From Pseudomonas sp. CC120222-01a (GTDB lineage: Bacteria > Pseudomonadota > Gammaproteobacteria > Pseudomonadales > Pseudomonadaceae): DNA of 64,000 bases. The notes beneath the pieces were generated by a model that made no database searches, was not told where the DNA came from, and worked only from the letters and a program-made list of their open reading frames with translations. Each line of letters starts with the position of its first letter. Position 1 is the first letter of the stretch. Shown one piece after another: positions 27,138 through 38,243 of this stretch. The stretch lies in the NCBI RefSeq assembly GCF_003097235.1, contig NZ_QEQQ01000002.1, positions 248,001 to 312,000 of the forward strand, given 5' to 3'. The position numbers and the translations under genes are program-made.

Positions 27138-28100
27138 GTGATCAAACACAAGAAAGCCCAGTGGCCCTGGCACGGGTTGACTGCCCTGGTCCTGGTGGGC
27201 CTGGCGTTCAGCCTGTACATGGCCACCTCGATGATTTCCTACGAGTGGCGCTGGAACCGCGTACCGCAGTACTTCGCCTACAAGGCCGAGGACGTACAGC
27301 GTGCCGCAGGTAACGGTAGCGTGCAGGAGATCGTCGTTTCCGGTGACACCGCGCGTGTCACGCTCAAGGATGAAAACGGCGAAGAGCAAGTGCTCGACGT
27401 GGCCAAGGACAGCCTGCAACTGAGCCGCGGTGACGACGTCGCCGAGGGCGACCAGGTCGGCGTGACCCGCCACTGGGCGGCTGGCCCTCTGGCCTGGGGC
27501 CTGTGGACCACGTTGTGGATCTCGGTGGTGTCCGGTGCGCTGGGCCTGGTGATCGGCCTGTTCGCCGGCCTGTGCCGGTTGTCGAACAACCCGACCCTGC
27601 GCGACCTGTCGACCGTCTACGTCGAACTGGTGCGCGGCACGCCGCTGCTGGTGCAGATCTTCATCTTCTACTTCTTCATCGGCACCGTGCTCAACCTGTC
27701 CCGGGAGTTTGCCGGGGTGGCGGCACTGGCGCTGTTCACCGGCGCTTACGTAGCGGAAATCGTCCGCGCTGGCGTGCAGTCGATTGCCAAGGGCCAGAAC
27801 GAGGCTGCTCGCTCGCTGGGCCTGAACGCCGGCCAGTCGATGCGCCACGTGATCCTGCCGCAGGCGTTCAAGCGCGTGCTGCCACCGCTGGCCGGGCAGT
27901 TCATCAGCCTGGTCAAGGACACCTCGCTGGTGTCGGTGATCGCCATTACCGAACTGACCAAGAGCGGCCGCGAGGCCATCACCACGTCGTTCTCGACCTT
28001 CGAGATCTGGTTCTGCGTGGCAGGCCTGTACCTGCTGATCAACCTGCCGCTGTCGCATATCGCCAGCCGGCTCGAGCGGAGACTTGCGCAAAGTGATTGA
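27138..28100 (+). CDS. Polar amino acid ABC transporter, permease, with an extra periplasmic insertion
   Basis: This 320-residue inner-membrane protein has its permease core at about residues 118-318, with the EAA loop [12 protein letters not shown] near 219 that docks the ATPase. Most permeases of this class have about 220-250 residues. This one has an added first helix (about 11-32) and a soluble, beta-rich segment of about 75 residues (about 36-113) before the core. The start is a GTG at 27138. The 3' end overlaps the ATPase gene. It should import the amino acid delivered by the binding protein upstream. Confidence 0.9.
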   Translation: MIKHKKAQWPWHGLTALVLVGLAFSLYMATSMISYEWRWNRVPQYFAYKAEDVQRAAGNGSVQEIVVSGDTARVTLKDENGEEQVLDVAKDSLQLSRGDDVAEGDQVGVTRHWAAGPLAWGLWTTLWISVVSGALGLVIGLFAGLCRLSNNPTLRDLSTVYVELVRGTPLLVQIFIFYFFIGTVLNLSREFAGVAALALFTGAYVAEIVRAGVQSIAKGQNEAARSLGLNAGQSMRHVILPQAFKRVLPPLAGQFISLVKDTSLVSVIAITELTKSGREAITTSFSTFEIWFCVAGLYLLINLPLSHIASRLERRLAQSD

Positions 28101-28827
28101 AGTCCGTGATCTGTTGAAAGTCTTCGACACCCGCGGCCATGTGGTGCGGGCTGTGGATAACGTCACCACCCAGGTCGCCAAGGGCGAAGTGGTGGTGGTG
28201 CTCGGCCCCTCGGGTTCGGGCAAGTCGACCTTCCTGCGCTGCCTTAACGGCCTGGAGCATTTCGACGAAGGCCACGTGGCCATCGACGGCCTGCAACTGG
28301 CCGACCCGAAGACCGACATCAACGCCTACCGCCGCGAAGTTGGCATGGTGTTCCAGCACTTCAACCTGTTCCCGCACATGACCGTGCTGGAAAACCTGTG
28401 CCTGGCGCAGAGGGTGGTGCGCAAGCGCAACAAGGCCGAGCGTGAAGCCAAGGCTCGGGCATTGCTGGAGAAGGTCGGTATCTCGCAGAAGGCCAACGAG
28501 TTCCCGTCGCGCCTCTCCGGTGGCCAGCAGCAGCGGGTGGCGATCGCCCGGGCCCTGGCGATGGACCCGAAGGTGATGCTGTTCGACGAACCGACCTCCG
28601 CGCTCGACCCGGAAATGGTCGGTGAGGTGCTGGACGTGATGAAGACCCTGGCCCAGGAAGGCATGACCATGGTCTGCGTCACCCACGAAATGGGCTTTGC
28701 CCGGGAAGTGGCCGACCGGGTGTTGTTCTTCGATCACGGCAAGCTGCTGGAAGATTCGGCGCCGGCCGCGTTCTTTGCAGCGCCGAAGGACCCGCGCGCG
28801 CAGGCCTTCCTGCGCCAGGTGCTGTAA
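28093..28827 (+). CDS. Polar amino acid ABC transporter, ATP-binding protein (GlnQ/HisP-like)
   Basis: This ATPase of about 244 residues has a Walker A GPSGSGKS (about residues 37-44), a signature LSGGQQQR (about 142-149), a Walker B VMLFDEP and a switch His in VTHEMGF. I chose the GTG at 28093 because VIEVRDL aligns with the MIEF start of GlnQ; a TTG at 28084 is possible but lies only 2 bases from GGAG. It overlaps the permease stop. A REP pair follows and closes the operon. Confidence 0.92.
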   Translation: MIEVRDLLKVFDTRGHVVRAVDNVTTQVAKGEVVVVLGPSGSGKSTFLRCLNGLEHFDEGHVAIDGLQLADPKTDINAYRREVGMVFQHFNLFPHMTVLENLCLAQRVVRKRNKAEREAKARALLEKVGISQKANEFPSRLSGGQQQRVAIARALAMDPKVMLFDEPTSALDPEMVGEVLDVMKTLAQEGMTMVCVTHEMGFAREVADRVLFFDHGKLLEDSAPAAFFAAPKDPRAQAFLRQVL

Positions 28828-28832
28828 CCGCA

Positions 28833-28929
28833 CCGGCCTCTTCGCGGGCTTGCCCGCTCCCACAGGATTCTGCACTGCCTCAATTGCGATGCAGTACCTG
28901 TGGGAGCGGGCAAGCCCGCGAAGCAGGCG
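28833..28929. repeat. Inverted pair of classic P. putida REP elements
   Basis: The left arm starts CCGGCCTCTTCGCGGGCTTG and continues to CCCACAGG. The right arm (28897-28929) is its reverse complement with minor changes. The sequence matches the 35-bp species-typical REP of P. putida. It lies between the convergent transporter ATPase and a chemoreceptor gene. Confidence 0.85.
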
Positions 28930-28937
28930 ACTCGGTC

Positions 28938-30878
28938 TCAGAGGCTGAATCGCCCCACCATCCCCCGCAACTGCCGCCCCAGCTGCTCCAGCTCCCCGCT
29001 TGAAGCCGCCGTCTGTTCACTGGCCGCACTGGTCTGATCCGACACATCCCTCACGCTGATCACGCTCCGGTTGATCTGCTCGGCCACCACGCTCTGCTCT
29101 TCGCTGGCCGTGGCAATCTGCTGGTTCATGCCCTGAATGCTCGAGACCGTGTCGGTGATCTGCCCCAAGGCATGCCCGGCCCTGCGGCTCAACTCCACGC
29201 TCTGCTCGGTCAGGCGCTTGCTGTCGTCGAGCAGGTGGGTGACCTCGTCGGTACCGCTGTGCAGGCTGTCGATCAGTTGCTCGATTTCTTCGGTGGACTG
29301 TTGGGTACGTTGCGCCAGCCCGCGCACCTCATCGGCAACCACGGCAAAGCCACGGCCCGCTTCACCCGCACGGGCGGCTTCGATCGCCGCGTTCAGTGCC
29401 AGCAGGTTGGTCTGCTCCGAGACCGACTTGATCACATCGAGAATGCTGCCAATCCGCTGGCTTTCGCCGGCCAGGTGCTGCATGGCGGCCAGGCAATGGT
29501 CCATCTGGCCCGCCAACTGTTCGATACGACCTATGGCTTCACCTACTACCTGGTCACCCAGTTGTGCCTGCTGGTCGGCATTGGTGGCTGCCAGTGACGC
29601 TTGCTCGGCGTTTTGCGCCACTTCCTGCACCGTGGCGCTCATCTGGTTCATGGCGGTGGCGACCTGGTCGGTTTCTTCGCGCTGCTGGTTGATGCGCAGC
29701 TTGGTGTCTTCACTGCTGGCGGCCAGCTGCGACGCGGCTTGGGACAGCTGGCCGACGCCTTGGTCGATACCGCCGATCAGCTCGCGCAGGCTGACGGTCA
29801 TTTCGCCCATGCGGGTCTGCAGCTGCCCCATCTCGTCGCGGCGCTGCACAGGTTCGAGCTGGCTCAGGTCGCCCTTGGCGATACGTGCGGCCAACGCCAG
29901 TGTCTGGCGCAGGGGCTGGGTGATCTGCTGGGTAATCAGCCAGCCGGCGACGATGCCGACAATCAGCGCCAGCAGGGCCACGCTGGTGAGCAAGGAACGT
30001 GCGGCCACAGCTTCGTTGTCGCGTTGCTCGACCTTCCTTTCACCCAGCTCCAGGCTGACCGCCCTGAGCTCGTTGCCCATCTGTTCCATTTCGTTCTGCA
30101 GCTGTTCGACCTGCAGCGCCTTGCGGCGGTACTGGTCAAGGCTGGTGCGGTACTTGGCCAGTTCGATGCCGGGTTGTTCTGTCAGGGCGCGGGGCAGGCC
30201 CAACGAAGCGAGGCCCCTGAGCAGCTGGCCGAGGCTGGTATCGGCAGCGTTCAATGCGCTATCGCCGACCTTGGCAAAGTCCGAGAGCGGCGAAAAGGTG
30301 TAGGCCGGCACCAGGCTCTGCTGGTTGGCGGTGTCGACCTGGCGGCTCAAGGTTTCCATCAGTCCCAGCACGCCGCCCTGGCTGTCGGCGGGCATCTTCA
30401 GCAATGCCTGTGTCTGCAGATCGTCGATGACGTCGTTCAGCTTCTGCTCCTGCTCCTGCATGCCTGCGCGAAGCGCGCGGCGCTCCTCGACGCTGCCTTG
30501 CAGGGCAGTGAAGTTCTCGCGCAGGCGCTGCAGCAGCTGCAGCTTCTGGGTCAGCACCTGGCGAGATTCATCGACGCTGCTGCGCTGCTGCAGGGTGGTC
30601 AGCAGGGCATCCAGCTGCTGCAGGGTACCGGCGATCTGCGCTTTGCTGGCGTCGTCCGCCAGCACCCGGTAGGTGATGCGCTCGGCGCGCAGGTCTTTGA
30701 CCAGATCATTGATCCGGCCGATTTCACTGAGTTGTTCCGAGCGCGTAATGGCGCCGTCGAGCGCACGCCAGCCGCTGACCGTGGTGGCCAGGGTGAGCGC
30801 GAGGACTACGGCGAAGCCCAGGGCGAGCTTGGCGCCGACACTGATGTTGCCGAGCCTGTGATTGAGGTAGCCGAACAT
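28938..30878 (-). CDS. Methyl-accepting chemotaxis protein with helical bimodular (HBM) sensor, copy 1
   Basis: The protein has 646 residues. A first membrane helix at about 17-36 is followed by a long all-helical periplasmic domain (about 40-300, longer than a 4-helix bundle), a second helix at about 305-325, HAMP, and a signalling domain ending VGRFSL. The length and helical content fit the HBM sensor of P. putida McpS, which binds TCA-cycle acids. Arg64 and Arg67 (DLRAER) sit where McpS-type receptors place ligand arginines. I chose ATG 30878 ([11 protein letters not shown]), with GGAGA upstream, because it aligns with its neighbour. A longer frame to 31130 would overlap that neighbour's 3' end. 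Confidence 0.88.
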   Translation of the reverse strand: MFGYLNHRLGNISVGAKLALGFAVVLALTLATTVSGWRALDGAITRSEQLSEIGRINDLVKDLRAERITYRVLADDASKAQIAGTLQQLDALLTTLQQRSSVDESRQVLTQKLQLLQRLRENFTALQGSVEERRALRAGMQEQEQKLNDVIDDLQTQALLKMPADSQGGVLGLMETLSRQVDTANQQSLVPAYTFSPLSDFAKVGDSALNAADTSLGQLLRGLASLGLPRALTEQPGIELAKYRTSLDQYRRKALQVEQLQNEMEQMGNELRAVSLELGERKVEQRDNEAVAARSLLTSVALLALIVGIVAGWLITQQITQPLRQTLALAARIAKGDLSQLEPVQRRDEMGQLQTRMGEMTVSLRELIGGIDQGVGQLSQAASQLAASSEDTKLRINQQREETDQVATAMNQMSATVQEVAQNAEQASLAATNADQQAQLGDQVVGEAIGRIEQLAGQMDHCLAAMQHLAGESQRIGSILDVIKSVSEQTNLLALNAAIEAARAGEAGRGFAVVADEVRGLAQRTQQSTEEIEQLIDSLHSGTDEVTHLLDDSKRLTEQSVELSRRAGHALGQITDTVSSIQGMNQQIATASEEQSVVAEQINRSVISVRDVSDQTSAASEQTAASSGELEQLGRQLRGMVGRFSL

Positions 30879-31011
30879 GGCAGGTCTCCGTCCAGTTGAT
30901 AGGGATGGGGTGCTGGCGTAGTGCTGGCATCCCATCCCTGCCCATCGGCGGAGGGCTTGTAGGACTTGACCTGAAAGTTCTGTAGGAAAATTCAGCGCAA
31001 GTCGTGAAGCA

Positions 31012-32928
31012 TCAGAGCCTGAACCGTCCGACCAACCCCTGCAGGTGGGTGCCCAGGCGGGCCAGTTCGACGCTGGAACTGGCGGTCTCCTCACTTGCCG
31101 CCGACGTCTGGTCGGAGATATCGCGCACATTCATCACGCTGCGGTTGATCTCCTCGGCAGTGGCGCTCTGCTGCTCGGCGGCGGTGGCGATCTGCTGGTT
31201 CATGGCCTGGATCGACGACACCGTGTGGGTGATGGTCTCCAGCGAACTGCCAGCGCGGCGGGTCAGTTCGACGCTGCTGTCGGTGAGTTGACGGCTGGCG
31301 TCCATCACGCTGGCCACGCGTTGGGTGCCACTTTGCAGGCCGGCGATCAGCTCTTCGATTTCTTCGGTGGATTGCTGGGTGCGCTGGGCCAGGCTGCGCA
31401 CCTCGTCAGCGACCACCGCAAAGCCGCGCCCGGCCTCACCCGCACGCGCCGCTTCGATGGCGGCATTGAGTGCCAGCAGGTTGGTCTGCTGGGCCACCGA
31501 CTTGATCACGTCGAGCACGCTGCCGATCTTGTCGCTTTCGGCCTTGAGCTGGTTCATCGCTTCGCTGGAGTTGACCACTTCGCTGGCCAGGCGCTCGATC
31601 TGCGTGACCGCCTCGCTGACCACCCGATCGCCCTCGCGCGCCTGTTGATCAGCCATGGCCGCCGCTTCCGAGGCCTGCTCGGCATTGCGCGCCACTTCGT
31701 GCACGGTGGCCGCCATTTCGTTCATCGCAGTCGCCACCTGGTCGGTCTCGACTTTCTGATTGTTGACCCCGGCGCTGGTCTGCTCGGTCACCGCCGACAG
31801 CTCTTCGGCGGCGCTGGCGATCTGCGTCACGCCATCGCCGATGCCGCCGATCAGCTCGCGCAGGCCCTGGGTCATGCGCTGCATGCTGGCTTGCAGCTGG
31901 CCAAGTTCGTCGCGGCGGGTCGAGTGCAGGTCCTGGCGCAGGTCGCCATTGGCCACGCGCTCGGCGGCAGCCAAGGTCTGGCGCAGCGGGATGATGATCT
32001 GCCGGGTAATGGCCCAGGCCGCGAGCAAACCCAGCACCAGGGCCAGGGCCGTGGCACCGCCGAGCATGACTTTGGCCTGGGCAGTGCCGGCATCGCGCAC
32101 TTCGGTCTGCGAAACGGTCATCGCCTCACTGGTCTGCAACAGCACCGTGCCCTGGTCGGCCATGCGTTGCAGCGCCTGCTCGCTGGCGCTCTGGGCATTG
32201 GCGAACTGGGCCACCGCATCGCGGTAACCTGCAAGCGCGGTCGCCGAATCGTCGAGGCTGGCGGCATATTCAGCTGGCAGCCTGGCCGGCAGTGCCTTGA
32301 GCTCGGCCAGTGCCTGGTCGACGGCATTCAGCGCGGTTTGCTGGTAGTCAGCGATGCCGCTGTAGGTATAGCCACGTACCTGGTAGCGCGCCTGCTGCAC
32401 CAGTGCGCTGACGTCCACGGCATGCTGGTATTGGCTGATGTCGCCGCCCTGCAGCAGGCGCTGTTGCACCCGATTGATCAGCTCGACGGCCTTGTCGGCG
32501 CTAGCGCCCAGCACATCGCGAGCAGCCTCTCGGCGCTGGCCGGCCTGCTTGATGTCGTTGAAGGCTTGCTGGTACTGGCTGACGGCGGCCTGCTGCTGTT
32601 GCAGGCGCTGGCGGTCGGTGGGTTGCTCGATCTGCCCGAGCATGAAGCTGATCTGGCGCTCGAGATTGCCCAGGGCCTTTTCCAGCTCGCCGATGGCCGC
32701 ATCGTTGCGGTCACGCTGGTAGTGCTGGCGGGCGATGCGCAAATCCTGGGTGTACTGGTGGATCACCGAAATGTTGCCCAGCTTGTCACCCCGCTCGGTG
32801 ATGCTGTTCAGGCCCTGCCAACCGGTAAAGGTGATGGCCAGAGTCAACAACAGCACCAGGCCAAAGCCCAGCCCCAGCTTGCGATTGACGCTTACATTCC
32901 CGAGCGATTGGGAAAACCATTGGTACAT
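31012..32928 (-). CDS. Methyl-accepting chemotaxis protein with HBM sensor, copy 2 (McpQ-like)
   Basis: This 638-residue receptor has the same layout as the preceding gene. Membrane helices lie at about residues 17-36 and 285-305, with an all-helical bimodular periplasmic domain between them. HAMP and a signalling tip with [19 protein letters not shown] follow. Arg64 and Arg67 (DLRIAR) are conserved between the two copies. From memory, the P. putida KT2440 receptor next to rsmE is the citrate sensor McpQ, so this is its likely ortholog, though the ligand is inferred from position. ATG 32928 has GGGGAG upstream. The tandem copies are 133 bases apart. Confidence 0.88.
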   Translation of the reverse strand: MYQWFSQSLGNVSVNRKLGLGFGLVLLLTLAITFTGWQGLNSITERGDKLGNISVIHQYTQDLRIARQHYQRDRNDAAIGELEKALGNLERQISFMLGQIEQPTDRQRLQQQQAAVSQYQQAFNDIKQAGQRREAARDVLGASADKAVELINRVQQRLLQGGDISQYQHAVDVSALVQQARYQVRGYTYSGIADYQQTALNAVDQALAELKALPARLPAEYAASLDDSATALAGYRDAVAQFANAQSASEQALQRMADQGTVLLQTSEAMTVSQTEVRDAGTAQAKVMLGGATALALVLGLLAAWAITRQIIIPLRQTLAAAERVANGDLRQDLHSTRRDELGQLQASMQRMTQGLRELIGGIGDGVTQIASAAEELSAVTEQTSAGVNNQKVETDQVATAMNEMAATVHEVARNAEQASEAAAMADQQAREGDRVVSEAVTQIERLASEVVNSSEAMNQLKAESDKIGSVLDVIKSVAQQTNLLALNAAIEAARAGEAGRGFAVVADEVRSLAQRTQQSTEEIEELIAGLQSGTQRVASVMDASRQLTDSSVELTRRAGSSLETITHTVSSIQAMNQQIATAAEQQSATAEEINRSVMNVRDISDQTSAASEETASSSVELARLGTHLQGLVGRFRL

Positions 32929-33028
32929 GTTCGACTCCCCGGCAACGTGGCAGCACAGATTTTTGTTGTGTTGCCAACACCATCGGCTTGCGCCGGGGAA
33001 ACTTGATAGTGAAAAGCTGACCCGCCTG

Positions 33029-33736
33029 TCAGAAAATCCTTGAGAGCAGGGCAGTTACGGCGGTTTCCACCCGCAGGATGCGATCACCCAGCTGAACAGG
33101 TGCCAAGCCAGCCTTGCCGAACAGGTCGACTTCATAAGGGATCCAGCCGCCTTCGGGGCCGATGGCCAGGGTTACCGGGCCTTCAACCGCACGTGGGCAG
33201 GCCGGGTAGGGGCCGGGGTGGCCGACCAGGCCGAGGGTGCCGTCGGCGATGGCAGGCAGGCGGTCTTCGACGAACGGTTTGAAGCGTTTTTCGATGATTA
33301 CCTCGGGCAGCACCGTGTCACGGGCTTGCTCCAGGCCGAGTATCAGGTTCTCGCGGATGGTTTCAGGCTGGAGAAAGGGCGTTTGCCAGAAGCTTTTTTC
33401 GACCTTGTAGCTGTTGACCAGGATCAGCCGCGGTACCCCCAGGGTCGCCACGGTCTGGAACAGCCGGCGCAGCATTTTCGGGCGCGGCACGGCCAGCACC
33501 AGGGTTAGCGGCAGCTTGGCCGGTGGCTGCTGGTCGAAGGCGACCTCCAGCTCGGCTTCATGCTTTTCCAGGCGCAGCACCGTGGCCTTGCCCATCAGGC
33601 CGTTGATGCGGCCCACGCGCAGTGTGTCGCCCACGGCGACACGGTGGATGTCCTGCATGTGGGTGAAGCGCCGATCAGCGAGAACGACGCGGTCGGCCGA
33701 GACGAAGTCGGCCTCTTCAAGGAGTAACAGGTTCAC
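33029..33736 (-). CDS. rsmE: 16S rRNA (uracil1498-N3)-methyltransferase
   Basis: This 235-residue SPOUT-class methyltransferase modifies U1498 of 16S rRNA in the 30S subunit. An N-terminal PUA-like domain (about 1-70) contains [12 protein letters not shown]. The C-terminal knotted domain ends with [17 protein letters not shown] and [11 protein letters not shown], the SAM-binding knot. It overlaps tatC by 4 bases, which suggests cotranscription from the tat operon. Confidence 0.95.
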   Translation of the reverse strand: MNLLLLEEADFVSADRVVLADRRFTHMQDIHRVAVGDTLRVGRINGLMGKATVLRLEKHEAELEVAFDQQPPAKLPLTLVLAVPRPKMLRRLFQTVATLGVPRLILVNSYKVEKSFWQTPFLQPETIRENLILGLEQARDTVLPEVIIEKRFKPFVEDRLPAIADGTLGLVGHPGPYPACPRAVEGPVTLAIGPEGGWIPYEVDLFGKAGLAPVQLGDRILRVETAVTALLSRIF

Positions 33737-34524
33737 GGCTGGGTCGCTGGCGGCTGGTCGTTATGGTCGTTGGTGGCTTCGTCGTCAGCATGGCTGCGCT
33801 TGCGGATCAGGCTGCCGCACAGCACGCCGATCTCGAACAGCAGCCACATGGGCACGGCGAGCAGCGTCTGCGAGAAGATGTCCGGTGGGGTGAGGATCAT
33901 GCCGACCACGAAGCAGCCGATGATCACGTACGGGCGAACCTTCTTCAGGTACTTCACGTCGACCACGCCGATCCATACCAGCAGCACCACGGCCACCGGG
34001 ATCTCGAAGGCAACGCCGAAGGCGAAGAACAGCGTCATCACGAAGTCGAGGTAGGCGGCGATGTCGGTCATCATCGCCACGCCTTCCGGCGTGGCTTTGG
34101 CGAAGAAGCTGAACATCAGCGGGAACACCAGGAAGTAGGCGAAAGCCATGCCGGCGTAGAACAGCAGGATGCTCGACACCAACAGCGGAATGGCGATGCG
34201 CTTTTCATGGCGATACAGGCCTGGCGCGATGAAGCCCCAGATCTGCTGGAGGATGAACGGGATCGCCAGGAACAGCGAGACGATCATGGTCAGCTTGAAC
34301 GGCGTCAGGAACGGCGAGGCCACGTCGGTGGCGATCATCGTTGCGTTGGCCGGCAAGTGTTCGCGCAGCGGCGCCGAGACCAGGGTGTAGATCTGCTGGG
34401 CGAAGGAGAACAGCCCGGCAAAGATCAGGAAGATGACCGCCACGCAGCGCAGCAGGCGGGTGCGCAGTTCGGTCAGGTGCGAAACCAGCGGCATTGGCTG
34501 GTCGTGGTCCGGATTTTCGCTCAT
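33733..34524 (-). CDS. tatC: Sec-independent protein translocase subunit TatC
   Basis: This 263-residue inner-membrane protein has six predicted helices. TatC recognises the twin-arginine signal together with TatB. The N-terminal [16 protein letters not shown] region (about residues 11-26) and the [19 protein letters not shown] segment are highly characteristic. The C-terminus is hydrophilic (about 20 residues). It overlaps tatB by 4 bases and rsmE by 4 bases, so it is part of a tightly coupled minus-strand operon. Confidence 0.97.
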   Translation of the reverse strand: MSENPDHDQPMPLVSHLTELRTRLLRCVAVIFLIFAGLFSFAQQIYTLVSAPLREHLPANATMIATDVASPFLTPFKLTMIVSLFLAIPFILQQIWGFIAPGLYRHEKRIAIPLLVSSILLFYAGMAFAYFLVFPLMFSFFAKATPEGVAMMTDIAAYLDFVMTLFFAFGVAFEIPVAVVLLVWIGVVDVKYLKKVRPYVIIGCFVVGMILTPPDIFSQTLLAVPMWLLFEIGVLCGSLIRKRSHADDEATNDHNDQPPATQP

Positions 34525-34898
34525 GGGGCTCGCGGCGGTTGAGGCGGTTCAGAAGGTGCGGCCGGGGCGGCAGGTGGCTCGGCCGGCCTGGCTTCGAGCC
34601 CGGCAGGTGGCTGCACGCTGGCCGTGGTCACCGGCGGCTGCGCGGGTGGCGTCAGTGGGTTGAGGATGCGCTTGGCTTCCTCCTCCATCTGCAGGATGTG
34701 CTCGTTATGCAGCTGGCGGCGGATGTCGTCGGCGCCGATTTCGCGCTCGACCTCCATCTTGATCGCATTGAAGCTGCGTTTCAGTCGCCCGATCCACAGC
34801 CCCGCAGTACGCGCGGCGCCAGGCAGGCGCTCGGGGCCGAGCACCAGCAGGGCGACCAGGCCGACGAGCAACAGCTCGCTGAAGCTGATGCCGAACAT
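34521..34898 (-). CDS. tatB: Sec-independent protein translocase subunit TatB
   Basis: The protein has 125 residues, with a short N-terminal membrane helix ([21 protein letters not shown]) followed by an amphipathic helix and a Pro/Ala-rich tail. The conserved Glu8-equivalent and the GPERLP turn identify TatB rather than TatA. It forms the signal-receptor complex with TatC. It lies 3 bases after tatA and overlaps tatC by 4 bases. Confidence 0.95.
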   Translation of the reverse strand: MFGISFSELLLVGLVALLVLGPERLPGAARTAGLWIGRLKRSFNAIKMEVEREIGADDIRRQLHNEHILQMEEEAKRILNPLTPPAQPPVTTASVQPPAGLEARPAEPPAAPAAPSEPPQPPRAP

Positions 34899-34901
34899 GG
34901 G

Positions 34902-35174
34902 TCAGTCTTTCCGCTGCGGCTCTTGGACCGGCTGGGCCTGGCCATCGATGGTGTGGCCTTGCTGCGGCTGGGCAGTGTTCTGCACCGGCGGCACGGGCTG
35001 GGCGGGCGGCGGGGTCTGCTCGGCCGGCTTGTTCTCTTCTTCGCTCATGGCTTTGCGGAAGCCCTTGATCGACTCGCCCAGGTCGCTGCCGAAGTTCTTC
35101 AGCTTCTTGGTGCCGAACACCAGGACCACAACGACCAGCAGGACGATCCAGTGTTTCCAGTCAAAAATACCCAT
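34902..35174 (-). CDS. tatA: Sec-independent protein translocase subunit TatA
   Basis: The protein has 90 residues. A membrane helix at about 6-22 ([18 protein letters not shown]) and an amphipathic helix with [16 protein letters not shown] are typical of TatA, the subunit that forms the pore. The C-terminal tail is rich in Pro and Gln. It is the first gene of the tatABC-rsmE group, 24 bases after hisE. Confidence 0.96.
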   Translation of the reverse strand: MGIFDWKHWIVLLVVVVLVFGTKKLKNFGSDLGESIKGFRKAMSEEENKPAEQTPPPAQPVPPVQNTAQPQQGHTIDGQAQPVQEPQRKD

Positions 35175-35198
35175 GGTGCTCTCCTAAATGCGGTTTGC

Positions 35199-35534
35199 TC
35201 AGGCCGATGGCTGACGCGCGGCCTTTTCATCGTGCCCGGAAAGCCCGAAACGGCGCTCCAGTTCATCAAGCACGGCTTGTGGATGCTGGCCCAGCGCGCT
35301 GAGCATGACCAGGCTATGGAACCACAAGTCTGCGGTTTCATAGATGACATCACTGTAATCCTTGCTCACGGCGGCGTCTTTGGCCGCGATGATGGTCTCG
35401 ACGGACTCTTCGCCGAGCTTTTCGAGGATCTTGTTCAGGCCCTTGTGGTACAGGCTGGCCACATAGGAGCTGTCGGGAGCCGCTTGTTTGCGCTCTTCGA
35501 GCACTTCGGCCAGGCGGTTGAGGGTGTCGCTCAT
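35199..35534 (-). CDS. hisE: Phosphoribosyl-ATP pyrophosphatase
   Basis: This 111-residue MazG-like all-alpha enzyme hydrolyses phosphoribosyl-ATP to phosphoribosyl-AMP, the second step of histidine synthesis. The metal-binding [12 protein letters not shown] and [10 protein letters not shown] segments are visible. I chose ATG 35534 ([10 protein letters not shown]) over an upstream in-frame start that would overlap hisI. It begins 1 base after the hisI stop. Confidence 0.95.
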   Translation of the reverse strand: MSDTLNRLAEVLEERKQAAPDSSYVASLYHKGLNKILEKLGEESVETIIAAKDAAVSKDYSDVIYETADLWFHSLVMLSALGQHPQAVLDELERRFGLSGHDEKAARQPSA

Positions 35535-35535
35535 G

Positions 35536-35928
35536 TCAGTGTCCTGCGCTGTAGATGGCATCCGGATCTTTCAGAACCGGGTCGACGGTTTTCCACTGGC
35601 CGTCTTCGAAGACGCGGTAGAAGCAGCTTTCGCGGCCGGTGTGGCAGGCGATATGGCCCAGTTGCTCGACCATCAGGATGATCACGTCGGCATCGCAGTC
35701 CAGGCGCATTTCATGCAGCTTCTGCACATGGCCGGACTCTTCGCCCTTGCGCCACAGCTTGCCACGGGAACGCGACCAGTAGATGGCGCGTTGCTCGGCG
35801 GCGGTCAACGCCAGCGATTCGCGGTTCATCCAGGCCATCATCAGCACGCGTCCGGTCTTGTGGTCCTGGGCGATCGCCGGTACCAGGCCATCGCTGTTCC
35901 ACTTGATCTCGTCCAGCCAGTCTTTCAT
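35536..35928 (-). CDS. hisI: Phosphoribosyl-AMP cyclohydrolase
   Basis: This 130-residue enzyme opens the adenine ring of phosphoribosyl-AMP, the third step of histidine synthesis. Motifs are [30 protein letters not shown] and the metal-binding DCDAD. ATG 35928 (MKDWLDEIK) is chosen over a TTG- or GTG-type extension to 35940. hisI and hisE are separate single-domain proteins here, not fused as in enterobacteria. Confidence 0.95.
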   Translation of the reverse strand: MKDWLDEIKWNSDGLVPAIAQDHKTGRVLMMAWMNRESLALTAAEQRAIYWSRSRGKLWRKGEESGHVQKLHEMRLDCDADVIILMVEQLGHIACHTGRESCFYRVFEDGQWKTVDPVLKDPDAIYSAGH

Positions 35929-36000
35929 CGTCGACTCCAAAGCGGGCCCGCTCCTGTGCCGGGCCCTTTGCGCTAGTGTGCCAGCCAGCAGCGCGGCTGG

Positions 36001-37623
36001 CTATTGGCGCACGATCAGGTAAAGGCCGGCGGCCAGCATCAGCCAGGCCGGCCAGGCGGCCGGGGCGGCAAGGCTGGCGGCTTCGGCGGCACCGGCGGCC
36101 AGTACTGCGCCGCCACCGAGCAAGCCGGCACCGAGCAGGCGCAGTGCCCAACGGTCGCCCTGGCGGCGGCGCTCCGGCAGTTGCGGGTCTTCCAGATGCG
36201 GCTGCGACAGGCGCTCCAGCAGGTCGCGGGTCATACCGGCCAGGTGGGGTAACTGTTCAGCCTGGCTATAGAGGTTGCCGATTACCGCCTTGGGGCTCAT
36301 GCGGTCGCGCATCCAGCGTTCCAGGAATGGCTTGGCGGTGCTCCACAGGTCCAGATCGGGGTACAGCTGACGGCCCAGGCCCTCGATGTTGAGCAGGGTC
36401 TTCTGCAGCAGCACCAGCTGCGGCTGGACTTCCATGTTGAAGCGCCGGGCGGTCTGGAACAGGCGCATCAGCACCTGGCCGAAGGAAATATCCTTTAACG
36501 GTTTTTCGAAGATCGGCTCGCACACCGTGCGGATCGCCGCTTCGAATTCATTGACCTTGGTATGCGCCGGTACCCAGCCCGAGTCGATGTGCAGCTGGGC
36601 AACGCGGCGGTAGTCGCGCTTGAAGAAGGCGATCAGGTTGCGCGCCAGGTAGTCCTGGTCCTCGGCGGTAAGGCTGCCGACGATGCCGCAGTCGATGGCG
36701 ATGTACTGCGGGCTCCAGGGTTTGACCGTGCTGACGAAGATGTTGCCCGGGTGCATGTCGGCGTGGAAGAAGCTGTCGCGGAACACCTGGGTGAAGAACA
36801 CCTCGACGCCACGTTCGGCCAGCATCTTCATGTCGGTGCGCTGGTCGGCCAGGGTGGCCATGTCGGTGACCGGCACGCCATAGATGCGCTCCATCACCAG
36901 CACTTTGGGGCGGCACAGGTCCCAGTACACCTGGGGCACGTACATCAGCTCGGAGCCTTCGAAGTTGCGCCGCAGCTGGCTGGCGTTGGCCGCCTCGCGC
37001 AGCAGGTCGAGCTCGTCGTAGATGGTCTTTTCGTAGTCGCCGACGATTTCCACCGGGTGCAGGCGGCGGGCGTCGGCCGAGGCGCGTTCGGCGGCCTTGG
37101 CGATCAGGAACAGCCAGGCCAGGTCCTGGGCGATGACCGGCTTCAGGCCTGGGCGAACCACCTTGACCACCACCTCTTCGCCACTCTTGAGGCGGGCGGC
37201 GTGCACCTGGGCGACCGAGGCCGAGGCCAGTGGCTCGACGTCGAAGCGGCTGAACACTTCGCCGACCTTGGCGCCGAGCTGATCTTCGATCATCGCCACG
37301 GCTTTTTGCGGGTCGAACGGCGGCACGCGGTCCTGCAGCAACATCAGCTCGTCGGCGATGTCGGTGGGCAGCAGGTCACGGCGGGTGGACAGCAACTGGC
37401 CGAACTTGATGAAGATCGGCCCCAGGTCCTGCAGCGCCAGGCGCAGACGCGCCCCGCGGCTGAGTTCGGAGGGCTTGCGCGGCAGCCAGCGCCAAGGCAT
37501 CAGCAGGCGCAGGCTGGCCAGCCACCAGGGCAGCAGGGGTTGTTCGAACAACAGGTCATCGAGACGGTAGCGGATCACCACACGCTGGATGCGAAAAAGA
37601 CGGCGGACGGCGAGCAGCTTCAT
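36001..37623 (-). CDS. ubiB: UbiB, ubiquinone biosynthesis ATPase/kinase-like protein
   Basis: This 540-residue protein of the ABC1/ADCK atypical kinase family supports aerobic ubiquinone synthesis at the inner membrane. The KxGQ motif appears in [11 protein letters not shown] (about residues 70-80), the A-rich loop in [11 protein letters not shown], and the metal-binding segments in [11 protein letters not shown] and DCGIVGSL. The C-terminus carries one or two membrane helices (about 495-538). It overlaps ubiJ by 4 bases. Confidence 0.96.
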   Translation of the reverse strand: MKLLAVRRLFRIQRVVIRYRLDDLLFEQPLLPWWLASLRLLMPWRWLPRKPSELSRGARLRLALQDLGPIFIKFGQLLSTRRDLLPTDIADELMLLQDRVPPFDPQKAVAMIEDQLGAKVGEVFSRFDVEPLASASVAQVHAARLKSGEEVVVKVVRPGLKPVIAQDLAWLFLIAKAAERASADARRLHPVEIVGDYEKTIYDELDLLREAANASQLRRNFEGSELMYVPQVYWDLCRPKVLVMERIYGVPVTDMATLADQRTDMKMLAERGVEVFFTQVFRDSFFHADMHPGNIFVSTVKPWSPQYIAIDCGIVGSLTAEDQDYLARNLIAFFKRDYRRVAQLHIDSGWVPAHTKVNEFEAAIRTVCEPIFEKPLKDISFGQVLMRLFQTARRFNMEVQPQLVLLQKTLLNIEGLGRQLYPDLDLWSTAKPFLERWMRDRMSPKAVIGNLYSQAEQLPHLAGMTRDLLERLSQPHLEDPQLPERRRQGDRWALRLLGAGLLGGGAVLAAGAAEAASLAAPAAWPAWLMLAAGLYLIVRQ

Positions 37624-38243
37624 GCGTTATCGCTGGTATCAAGGGATCGGGAGAGGCGCTTGAGGCGGGCCTCGAGGCGTTCTGTGTCGAGTTTCAGGGC
37701 ATCGAGTTCGCTGAAGGCGGCTTCGGCTTCGCGCTTGCCGACCAAGGTGCGGGACTCTTCGGCCAGGTATTCGGACAGGTTCTGGCTGAAACGCGCCAGA
37801 CCCTGGCGGGTCCAGCGTGCGCGCAGGCGGATGTGGCCGGCGAGCATGGCCGTGGCGACCGGGCCAAGCCAGCGCTGCAGCTCGTGTTCCCAGTCCAGTT
37901 CCAAGTCCTGCAGCACGCCGAACAGGTCGAGCAGCACGGCACTGTCGCCATGCAGTTCGACTTGCGGGCTGTGCAGCACGGCGGTCTTGTCCCGGGCCAC
38001 GGCCAGTTGCACCAGGCTGCCTGCCGGGGCACGCAGACTGCAGTCGACCTCGCCCTCCCAGTGGGCGGCGAGCATCAGGCCTTCTTCATCGGGCAGGATG
38101 AACACCTGCAGGGCCGGTTGGCGGCAGTCGATCTCGATGACCTTGCCTTCCAGCGCGGCCAGCCGCGGCAAGGCCGTGCTGTCCATGCGCAGGACGCGGT
38201 TCAGGCCATGTTCGACACTGGCGAGCAGCCCGGCCAGCAGCAT
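37620..38243 (-). CDS. ubiJ: UbiJ, ubiquinone biosynthesis accessory factor (SCP2 domain)
   Basis: This 207-residue protein has an N-terminal SCP2-type lipid-binding domain (about 15-120) and a C-terminal helical, probably coiled-coil region rich in Glu/Arg/Leu (about 150-203). In the family UbiJ organises the soluble Ubi complex with UbiK. The gene sits between ubiE and ubiB, with a 1-base contact to ubiE and a 4-base overlap with ubiB. Confidence 0.93.
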   Translation of the reverse strand: MLLAGLLASVEHGLNRVLRMDSTALPRLAALEGKVIEIDCRQPALQVFILPDEEGLMLAAHWEGEVDCSLRAPAGSLVQLAVARDKTAVLHSPQVELHGDSAVLLDLFGVLQDLELDWEHELQRWLGPVATAMLAGHIRLRARWTRQGLARFSQNLSEYLAEESRTLVGKREAEAAFSELDALKLDTERLEARLKRLSRSLDTSDNA

